A DNA stretch of 11,723 nt, from positions 1-11,723 of the forward strand of contig CAYGFI010000154.1 of the NCBI GenBank assembly GCA_964349045.1, written 5' to 3'. Both the position numbers and the translations under genes were made by a program. Below the pieces are notes generated by a model that had not been told where the DNA came from, did not search any database, and was given only the letters and a program-made list of their open reading frames with translations. This document shows, piece after piece, positions 1 to 3,939 of the stretch (the stretch's first letter is position 1; each line of letters begins with the position of its first letter). The DNA comes from JACJXF01 sp964349045 (lineage in GTDB: Bacteria > Bacteroidota > Bacteroidia > Bacteroidales > GCA-2748055).

Positions 1-78
1 CTCACTAAGCGTAGCGCTCTAAAAGTTGCTCTTTTTAAGAAGGGAGGTAAAAAAGATAGCAAAAAACCTTTTCCATAA
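1..78 (+). CDS. Possible C-terminal tail of a gene cut by the window edge
   Basis: Frame 1 is open from the first base for 25 codons and stops with TAA at 76-78. The tail is rich in lysine and ends KKDSKKPFP, which would suit the cytoplasmic end of a membrane or nucleic-acid-binding protein, but 25 open codons in AT-rich DNA can occur by chance. The other two plus frames stop early. The first CTCACT-type array begins about 13 bases after this stop, as arrays do after other genes here, which is mild support. I do not recognise a family. Confidence 0.25.
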   Translation, partial: LTKRSALKVALFKKGGKKDSKKPFP

Positions 79-90
79 TCTCCTAAAATT

Positions 91-227
91 ATAGTCACTT
101 TTCTCACTTATTCTCATTAAAACTAATGTATTCTTATTCACAGCTTCGCCCCGTCAGTCACAGGGTAAATAGTTACCCGTACCAACAAAGCCTTTATATA
201 CGTGAGTAATAGTGAGAATAAGTGAGG
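91..227. repeat. 10-bp-period CTCACT / AGTGAG arrays in inverted orientation
   Basis: At 91-119 three degenerate units (around GTCACTT, CTCACTT, CTCATTA) follow each other every 10 bases. At 202-227 three units of the opposite orientation (GTGAGTAAT, GTGAGAATA, GTGAGGAGA) have the same spacing. The two blocks contain a perfect 14-bp inverted repeat, 103-116 against 213-226, and could pair across about 96 bases. The enclosed sequence has a small hairpin at 163-178 and no gene. The same word in forward orientation continues at 271-360. Confidence 0.7.
163..178. other. Small perfect hairpin GGGTAA-(ATAG)-TTACCC
   Basis: This is a 6-bp perfect stem with a 4-base loop, lying midway between the two inverted 10-bp-period blocks. 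There is no T-run on either side, so it is not a standard intrinsic terminator. It may be the tip of a larger folded structure, or chance. Confidence 0.3.
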
Positions 228-270
228 AGATTCAATCAATTAAACCGTATTCCTCAAGCCTGTTAATTAC

Positions 271-360
271 ACCTCACTACCACTCATCTTTACTCACTAC
301 TACTTACTGTTACTCACTGCTACTCACTGTCGATCACTATATTTCACTAACTTTCACAAC
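271..360. repeat. Nine-unit 10-bp tandem array, consensus TACTCACTRY
   Basis: Divided at 271, every 10-base block to 360 has the CTCACT word or a one- or two-base variant in the same register. The best units are at 291-330, and the outer ones decay. On the minus strand the word reads AGTGAGTA. The array overlaps the last codons and the TAG stop (347-349) of the winged-helix gene, so that gene reads straight into it. From 1 to 346 I see no complete gene, only these arrays and a hairpin. Confidence 0.8.
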
Positions 361-889
361 CACTCCAAAGCAATAAGACACTCCCATTCCCCGAAATAGT
401 TGCATGTTTCCCAAATTCTTTTCCACTCATCACCATATATTTTACTTTCCTTTTTATCAGCTTTTCTGCTTTCGTCACGAGCCTGAACAAATAATCGCTA
501 TCAAGATTTTCCCCCACAAAGATAAACTCTATTGTTCCATTTTCACGACCTTCGGCGAAATCTCCATGCAGAAAAACACGGTCGAGATCACCGAGCTTAT
601 GAACCACCTGGTCAATAACCTGATCAATACCGATATATTTCAGAATGATGTTGTGAATGTCTTTGAAAAGGGGATGCGCTGTTTGAGCCTGGAAATATTT
701 ACGGTTTCCTTTGGTATAGGAGCGCAGTAAACCCGCGTTTTCAAACCGGTTGAGCTCAACGCGAATCGCATTCGACGACTCGCCAAACTCGGATTCGAGC
801 TGGCGCAGGTAGGAACTGGAGCTTTCATTCAGGAAGAATTTAAGCAGCAGCTTTATACGGGTTTTCGAAGTGATCAGTGTTTCTATCAA
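347..889 (-). CDS. Winged-helix regulator with degenerate nucleotidyltransferase-like domain
   Basis: This is a likely cytoplasmic DNA-binding regulator. Residues 1-70 form a winged helix: a helical segment, an S-N-A-I-R-V-E-L recognition helix near 39-46, and a K-G-N-R-K-Y-F wing near 60-66. Residues 95-155 resemble the minimal nucleotidyltransferase fold (F-L-H-G-D-F-A-E-G at 106-114). The S-D-x-D metal-binding signature is replaced by T-I-E-F at 119-122, so catalysis is unlikely. Similar proteins accompany UpxY-type antiterminators at Bacteroidota polysaccharide loci, and UpxY lies upstream on the same strand. The start is TTG at 889: an in-frame TGA 33 bases upstream leaves no ATG. The C-terminus and TAG stop run into the 10-bp array, so the last residues may derive from repeat DNA. 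The family call is good; the target is unknown. Confidence 0.8.
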   Translation of the reverse strand: MIETLITSKTRIKLLLKFFLNESSSSYLRQLESEFGESSNAIRVELNRFENAGLLRSYTKGNRKYFQAQTAHPLFKDIHNIILKYIGIDQVIDQVVHKLGDLDRVFLHGDFAEGRENGTIEFIFVGENLDSDYLFRLVTKAEKLIKRKVKYMVMSGKEFGKHATISGNGSVLLLWSGCES

Positions 890-957
890 AGTTATTTGAA
901 AATCGAGTAATAAAAGTACTCATTTGATGGGAAATATGCAAATGTTTTTTGAAAAAA

Positions 958-998
958 GTGACGAGCGTGACGAACGTGACGAGCGTGACGGTCGTTAC
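958..998 (+). repeat. 9-bp GTGACGARC array, upstream copy 1
   Basis: The units are GTGACGAGC (958), GTGACGAAC (967), GTGACGAGC (976) and GTGACGGTC (985), followed by GTTAC. The GTGACGGTCGTTAC junction recurs exactly in the array after the gene (1590s-1612). The reverse complements of the first two variants, GCTCGTCAC and GTTCGTCAC, also occur there. Confidence 0.85.
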
Positions 999-1066
999 TT
1001 CGGTATTCTTGTCACGTTTGTTAAGTTCCAAAATTTCCATATTCCAAAGGCTGATTTTTGAAAAAA

Positions 1067-1107
1067 GTGACGAACGTGACGAGCATGACGAGCGTGACGG
1101 TCGTTAC
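1067..1107 (+). repeat. 9-bp GTGACGARC array, upstream copy 2
   Basis: The units are GTGACGAAC (1067), GTGACGAGC (1076), ATGACGAGC (1085) and GTGACGGTC (1094), then GTTAC. This block sits 109 bp after copy 1. The variant order differs from copy 1 in its first two units, so units mutate or exchange within the duplicated frame. Confidence 0.85.
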
Positions 1108-1200
1108 TTTGTTATTCTTGTCACTTTCGGTAAGTTCCAAAATTTCCCTATTCCAAACTCTGATTTTTGAAATTTCCTTCCATTAAGAATAAACAACACT

Positions 1201-1557
1201 ATGGAAACAAAAATTCGATCTCACAAGGATCTTGATATTTGGAAAAAATCGATAATTCTCGTTAGGGACATTTATTCAAAAACCAGGGAATTTCCGGCAG
1301 ATGAGAAATTCGGCATTACACAACAAATGCGTAGATCTGCAATTTCTGTTCCCAGTAACATTGCAGAAGGCGCAGGGAGAACCTCAAAAAAGGAGTTCAT
1401 TCATTTTCTTTCAATTGCTCAGGGCTCTTTGGCAGAACTTGAAACGCAGTTGATCATTTCAAGGGAGCTGGGGTATATGTCTGACTTAGGGGATTTTGAA
1501 GCCCGGATAATTGGGATTAGATTGATGATAAAAGGACTTGTGAGGAAGTTGTCGTGA
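1201..1557 (+). CDS. Four-helix bundle protein, S23/23S rRNA intervening-sequence-protein family (copy 1)
   Basis: This small helical protein is 118 aa, the usual length for the family. Hallmarks are H-K-D-L-D-I-W-K-K at 8-16, F-P-A-D-E-K-F-G at 31-38, Q-M-R-R-S-A-I-S-V-P-S-N-I-A-E-G-A-G-R at 42-60, E-F-x-x-F-L near 65-70 and the E-L-E-T-Q-L run near 79-84. Known members include ORFs inside 23S rRNA intervening sequences, and the fold is shared with Avd of diversity-generating retroelements, which binds nucleic acid. The cellular role of stand-alone members is unknown. No rRNA, reverse transcriptase or variable repeat lies nearby. The ATG at 1201 directly precedes the family's N-terminus; an A-rich leader replaces a Shine-Dalgarno. 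The TGA stop (1555-1557) lies inside the first unit of the downstream array. Identity to copy 2 is only about half by eye, so the two are not a recent duplication. Confidence 0.93.
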   Translation: METKIRSHKDLDIWKKSIILVRDIYSKTREFPADEKFGITQQMRRSAISVPSNIAEGAGRTSKKEFIHFLSIAQGSLAELETQLIISRELGYMSDLGDFEARIIGIRLMIKGLVRKLS

Positions 1558-1698
1558 TGGTCGTGATGGTCGTGATGGTCGTGACGGTCGTGACGGTCGT
1601 GACGGTCGTTACGTTCGTCACGTCGTCACGTCGTCACGTCGTCACATTCGTCACGCTCGTTACGCTCGTCACGTCGTCACGTCGTCACGTTCGTCACG
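1551..1698. repeat. 17-unit array with polarity switch, GTCGTGACG to TTCGTCACG
   Basis: The units run without gaps: GTCGTGATG x3, GTCGTGACG x3, GTCGTTACG, then TTCGTCACG, TCGTCACG x2, TCGTCACA, TTCGTCACG, CTCGTTACG, CTCGTCACG, TCGTCACG x2 and TTCGTCACG. The left half reads GTGACG on the plus strand; from 1614 the word is its reverse complement CGTCAC, in mixed 8- and 9-bp spacing. The array begins in the stop of the four-helix-bundle gene and ends 5 bases before the UpxY stop complement (1704), so it fills a convergent gap. As RNA the halves could fold on each other on either strand, but no T-run follows. Confidence 0.9.
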
Positions 1699-1703
1699 AC
1701 CTC

Positions 1704-2231
1704 TTACCAATACCTAACCTCTTCCGAATGATCCTCCCCAATAATCCCGAGGCTTCCAAGAGGAATTTGAAGGAACAGACTCTGCTGAATACTCTCAATC
1801 TCCACTTTTACCCTTTGCTTCCCAAGAACCTCAGTAAGCCTGCCTTCCAGCCCTTTCATTTCCCCGCGGAGAACTCTCACTCTCTTACCAATCGTGTAAT
1901 CCCCTTCGTTGGGGATCAATTCTTCGCCTGTCTCAACATATTTCCGTATCGCCTCGATCTGGTAGTCGGGAATGACAACCCGCTTTCTTTCGAAACTCAC
2001 AAACTTCACTATTCCCGGGATTTTCAGACACCCGTAAAATTCTATTTCATCAATATGCACAAATATGTAGGACGAAAATAAAGGCATTTCTACTGTCTTT
2101 TTACGGTCGGACCAGATACGAATCTTCTTCATCAGGGGTAGATAATGGTCAATTCCCTGCTGACAGAGGAGTTCGGCTACGCGTTTTTCGTTACGGGATT
2201 TGGTGTAGATGGCGTACCAGTGTTTTTGCAT
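1704..2231 (-). CDS. UpxY-type NusG-family transcription antiterminator
   Basis: This specialised NusG paralogue rides RNA polymerase and promotes readthrough, typically of the capsular or exopolysaccharide operon it heads. Residues 1-100 are the NGN domain: W-Y-A-I-Y-T-K-S-R-N-E-K at 5-16, then H-Y-L-P-L near 29-33 and P-L-F-S-S-Y-I-F-V near 50-58. A KOW domain follows at about 113-145 (G-K-R-V-R-V-L-R-G near 115-123, G-L-E-G-R-L at 127-132). The 175-aa length fits the family. The ATG at 2231 places W-Y-A-I-Y near residue 5, as in homologues. Only 6 bases separate the ATG from an array of 8-bp repeats in the 5' leader. The 3' end faces the four-helix-bundle gene across the 17-unit array. The next same-strand gene is the winged-helix regulator, now about 800 bp away. 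The regulated operon is inferred to lie to the left and is not seen. Confidence 0.9.
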   Translation of the reverse strand: MQKHWYAIYTKSRNEKRVAELLCQQGIDHYLPLMKKIRIWSDRKKTVEMPLFSSYIFVHIDEIEFYGCLKIPGIVKFVSFERKRVVIPDYQIEAIRKYVETGEELIPNEGDYTIGKRVRVLRGEMKGLEGRLTEVLGKQRVKVEIESIQQSLFLQIPLGSLGIIGEDHSEEVRYW

Positions 2232-2237
2232 TTGTAA

Positions 2238-2277
2238 AGTTACGAAGTTACGGGGTTACGAAGTTACGGGGTTATGA
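2238..2277. repeat. Five-unit 8-bp array, AGTTACGA/AGTTACGG
   Basis: The units are AGTTACGA (2238), AGTTACGG (2246), GGTTACGA (2254), AGTTACGG (2262) and GGTTATGA (2270). The reverse complements of the two main variants, TCGTAACT and CCGTAACT, are exactly the units of the array after the neighbouring four-helix-bundle gene (2754-2809). On the minus strand this array forms the last part of the UpxY leader. Confidence 0.85.
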
Positions 2278-2399
2278 TTGATATATATTATGGATTTTTT
2301 AAAAATATTTTTTTTAAGGCAACTATATTATTCATTTAATGCAATTAATAATTATTGATGAAGTTCTTCTTTAAATTTAAATAACTTAAATAACAAAAC
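2278..2399. promoter_or_regulatory. AT-rich divergent region between UpxY and four-helix-bundle gene 2
   Basis: These 122 bases are strongly AT-rich, with T and A runs, and separate two divergent genes, so promoters in one or both directions are expected. I could not find a convincing TTTG / TAnnTTTG pair for either. Just before the ATG at 2400 two weak echoes of the 8-bp word (TAACTT, TAAC) occur. Confidence 0.3.
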
Positions 2400-2759
2400 A
2401 TGAAACATATAAATTCTCATGAAGATCTGGAGGTTTGGAAAAAAGGAATTGAACTTGTTAAATTAACATATGAACGTACAAAATCTTTTCCAAGCGATGA
2501 AAAATATGTATTGATTTCCCAGATGAAACGAGCTGCCTTATCCGTTCCATGCAACATTGCTGAAGGTGCCGGAAGAAGATCCCCCTCAGAATTCCGTCAA
2601 TTTTTATTTATTGCATTAGGTTCATTAACTGAACTTGATACCCAATTTATTATAGCGAGAGAATTAGGCTATATAGAAAACATTGATACTCCTCGCTCTT
2701 CCATAAAACTCCTTCGTATCATGATATCTTCTCTTATAAAAAAGCTCTCGCTCCCGTAA
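2400..2759 (+). CDS. Four-helix bundle protein, S23/23S rRNA intervening-sequence-protein family (copy 2)
   Basis: This 119-aa protein has the same family marks as copy 1: H-E-D-L-E-V-W-K-K at 7-15, F-P-S-D-E-K at 30-35, Q-M-K-R-A-A-L-S-V-P-C-N-I-A-E-G-A-G-R at 41-59, E-F-R-Q-F-L near 64-69 and the A-R-E-L-G-Y motif at 86-91. A cysteine replaces the usual serine in V-P-C-N. The divergence from copy 1, a more AT-rich coding sequence and a different flanking repeat word all point to independent arrival. The ATG at 2400 sits in an A-rich context and fits the family start. The last codons read L-S-L-P, and the TAA (2757-2759) is formed by the first CCGTAACT unit of the downstream array. Function is unknown; nucleic-acid binding is plausible from Avd and rRNA intervening-sequence relatives. 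Confidence 0.93.
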   Translation: MKHINSHEDLEVWKKGIELVKLTYERTKSFPSDEKYVLISQMKRAALSVPCNIAEGAGRRSPSEFRQFLFIALGSLTELDTQFIIARELGYIENIDTPRSSIKLLRIMISSLIKKLSLP

Positions 2760-2809
2760 CTTCGTAACTTCGTAACTTCGTAACTCCGTAACTCCGTAAC
2801 TCCGTAACA
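2754..2809. repeat. Seven-unit 8-bp array, TCGTAACT/CCGTAACT
   Basis: The units are CCGTAACT (2754), TCGTAACT (2762, 2770, 2778), CCGTAACT (2786, 2794) and CCGTAACA (2802). The array contains the TAA stop of the four-helix-bundle gene and ends 17 bases before a TACATTTG box that may drive the ferredoxin gene. It is the inverted counterpart of 2238-2277. Confidence 0.92.
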
Positions 2810-2826
2810 ATATAACTTATTTTCCC

Positions 2827-2834
2827 TACATTTG
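2827..2834 (+). promoter_or_regulatory. Candidate Bacteroidota -7 box TACATTTG
   Basis: This is an exact match to TAnnTTTG, placed about 107 bases before the ferredoxin ATG. The -33 position falls in the end of the 8-bp array and has no TTTG, so the promoter is incomplete by consensus. If real, the array is its upstream region. Confidence 0.4.
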
Positions 2835-2840
2835 CACAAT

Positions 2841-2900
2841 AAAATCCGAAATAGCATATAACGATCCACATAAAAAACCGAGTTTTCAAATCGGATTTTT
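2841..2900 (+). terminator. Leader with alternative hairpins sharing one 3' arm; weak terminator candidate
   Basis: AAAATCCGA at 2841-2849 is a perfect complement of TCGGATTTT at 2891-2899. AAAAAACCGA at 2872-2881 can instead pair with the same 3' arm, with one mismatch, leaving a 9-base loop. The shorter hairpin ends in a T5 run. It could end transcription from the four-helix-bundle gene or attenuate the ferredoxin gene. The GC core is only four pairs, so support is weak. Confidence 0.3.
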
Positions 2901-2941
2901 GCGTTCACGAAAAGCGGGATCTTTGCTTAACCTTAAAAGAT

Positions 2942-3841
2942 ATGATACGTGAAGTAGTCCGGATTGATGAAGAAAAATGCAACGGGTGTGGAAATTGCAT
3001 CCCCAATTGCCACGAAGGGGCTCTGCAGATTGTTGATAACAAAGCTGTACTGGTAAGCGACCTGATGTGCGACGGCCTGGGTGCTTGTCTCGGACATTGC
3101 CCGGAAGGGGCACTGAGTATTGAGAAAGTAGAAGCCCAGCCATACAACGAAACTATAGTGATGGCTCAGATGGTGAGTAAAGGAAAAAATGTTGTAATTG
3201 CCCACCTTACCCACCTTAAAGAACACGGTGAAACACAATACCTGAAAGAAGGGGTGAAATTTCTGTGGGATAACAAAGACTCCCTCGATTTTAACCCGGC
3301 CGAAGTTGTTGAAAAGGTACACAGCCTTAAACCGGTTGCCCCTGCTTTTAAACCTGTACAGGCTGCTGCTCATGTGCATGCGGCAGGACACGCCTGCCCC
3401 GGTTCCGTCTCCAAAGAATTTAACCTCCACCCATCACCCTCCTCAACCTCAACCTCAACCTCCTCCCTCACCCACTGGCCCCTGCAGATGCATCTTATAA
3501 ACCCGGCTGCTGAGTATTTCCGGAATGCTGACCTGCTGGTGGCTGCTGACTGTTCAGCATTCACATCGGCGAATTTCCACGAGGATTTCCTGAAGAACAA
3601 AAAGCTGGTTATTGCCTGTCCGAAGCTGGATCATGGATTGGATACCTACCTTCAGAAACTTATACAGCTTATCAGCCTTGCAAAGGTAAACACCATTACC
3701 GTGCTGAGGATGGAAGTGCCCTGCTGCGGGGGACTGGTGCAGATGGTAAGTGATGCAGTGGTGCGGTCTGGGAGGAAAGTGCCTGTGAAGGAAATGATCT
3801 TATCGATAACCGGTGAGATTATTGGTGAGGAATGGATTTAA
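2942..3841 (+). CDS. 4Fe-4S ferredoxin-domain protein with conserved C-terminal Cys-rich domain
   Basis: This is a probable cytoplasmic electron-transfer or redox-sensing protein of a family found in anaerobes. The N-terminus has a full cluster motif, C13-x2-C16-x2-C19-x3-C23. The second motif, C43, C49 and C53-P, has leucine at position 46 where the second cysteine should be, so it offers three cysteines; as I recall this is normal for the family (C-D-G-L-G-A-C). The remaining ~230 residues contain A-C-P-G-S (151-155), C-P-K-L-D (226-230) and E-V-P-C-C-G-G (258-264), which may bind a further metal or cluster. A low-complexity Ser/Thr linker at 165-177 is encoded by CCTCAA hexamers (3441-3458). 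The ATG at 2942 follows an A-rich stretch and gives the standard ferredoxin N-terminus. The partner and reaction are unknown. Confidence 0.85.
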   Translation: MIREVVRIDEEKCNGCGNCIPNCHEGALQIVDNKAVLVSDLMCDGLGACLGHCPEGALSIEKVEAQPYNETIVMAQMVSKGKNVVIAHLTHLKEHGETQYLKEGVKFLWDNKDSLDFNPAEVVEKVHSLKPVAPAFKPVQAAAHVHAAGHACPGSVSKEFNLHPSPSSTSTSTSSLTHWPLQMHLINPAAEYFRNADLLVAADCSAFTSANFHEDFLKNKKLVIACPKLDHGLDTYLQKLIQLISLAKVNTITVLRMEVPCCGGLVQMVSDAVVRSGRKVPVKEMILSITGEIIGEEWI

Positions 3842-3847
3842 AGGAAG

Positions 3848-3933
3848 ATTAAGCGCAAAGGCGCAAAGACGCAATTGTAAAACGCAATTATAAATTAGCG
3901 TATCCTTTGCGCCCCTGCGCCTTTGCGCTTAAT
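3848..3933. repeat. GCGCAAAG inverted array filling a convergent gap; possible two-way terminator
   Basis: The left arm, 3848-3865, is perfectly complementary to 3916-3933 (18 bp, ATTAAGCGCAAAGGCGCA), with partial pairing continuing inward. Each arm is made of 8-bp units: GCGCAAAG x2 then ACGCAATT on the left, CTTTGCGC, CCCTGCGC and CTTTGCGC on the right. It lies 6 bases from each of the two convergent stops. It could act as a terminator in both directions, but no T-run follows. Similar GCGCAAAG words are, as I recall, common between genes in Bacteroidota. Confidence 0.85.
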
Positions 3934-3939
3934 ATTCCA

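Larger units (their letters stand above)
946..1169. repeat. 109-bp tandem duplication upstream of the first four-helix-bundle gene
   Basis: Bases 946-1054 and 1055-1163 are two copies of one 109-bp segment in exact register, differing at a small number of positions. A third copy begins at 1164 but lasts only a few bases (TTTTTGAAA). Each copy contains a run of T and A, four 9-bp GTGACG units, and a unique AT-rich tail including AAGTTCCAAAATTTCC. The 890-1200 gap thus holds this duplication and the 5' leader of the downstream gene, and no other gene. Confidence 0.85.
946..1698 (+). other. Candidate cassette 1: array, four-helix-bundle gene, array
   Basis: This composite covers the duplicated upstream 9-bp array, the S23-family gene at 1201-1557 and the 17-unit downstream array that starts in its stop codon. 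It fills the whole space between the winged-helix gene and UpxY, two minus-strand genes that would be expected close together, so it looks inserted. No transposase, integrase or clear target-site duplication is visible, and treating it as one unit is an inference from shared repeat words. Confidence 0.5.
2238..2809 (+). other. Candidate cassette 2: gene with perfectly matched inverted flanking arrays
   Basis: The four-helix-bundle gene at 2400-2759 stands between 8-bp arrays whose units are reverse complements of each other, so the ends could pair across the gene in RNA or single-stranded DNA. This resembles 23S rRNA intervening sequences that carry S23 genes and have complementary ends, except that there is no rRNA here. 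It lies between the UpxY start codon and the ferredoxin promoter region. Unit status is inferred. Confidence 0.5.

Noticed and set aside
840..1170. Open frames on both strands rich in V-T-S-V-T or V-T-L-V-T
   Set aside because: The repetitive sequence comes from 9-bp units being a multiple of three and lacking stops in that frame; there is no conserved domain outside the array.
1551..1698. CRISPR array
   Set aside because: Units are 8-9 bp and contiguous with no spacers, and there are no cas genes.
1554..2081. Plus-strand open frame starting with V-V-M and V-V-T repeats
   Set aside because: Its N-terminus is just the tandem array translated, and the rest is antisense to UpxY, whose NusG and KOW motifs are clear.
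2278..2399. Promoter boxes for UpxY or the second four-helix-bundle gene (for example TATAGTTG on the minus strand)
   Set aside because: The nearest upstream TTG is 14 bases away rather than 19-21, so no convincing pair can be assigned.
1201..2759. Diversity-generating retroelement, suggested by the Avd-like four-helix bundle proteins
   Set aside because: No reverse transcriptase and no template/variable repeat pair are present. The SprB repeats do not show A-specific variation against a template by eye.
1201..2759. 23S rRNA intervening sequence
   Set aside because: No rRNA sequence flanks either gene; the neighbours are protein-coding genes.
946..2809. REP/BIME elements with a RAYT transposase, or an insertion sequence
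   Set aside because: No transposase gene or IS-type terminal repeats are visible, and units are much shorter than REP sequences.
2886..3600. Minus-strand open frames opposite the ferredoxin gene
   Set aside because: The plus strand encodes clear cluster motifs through this region; the antisense frames have no family features.
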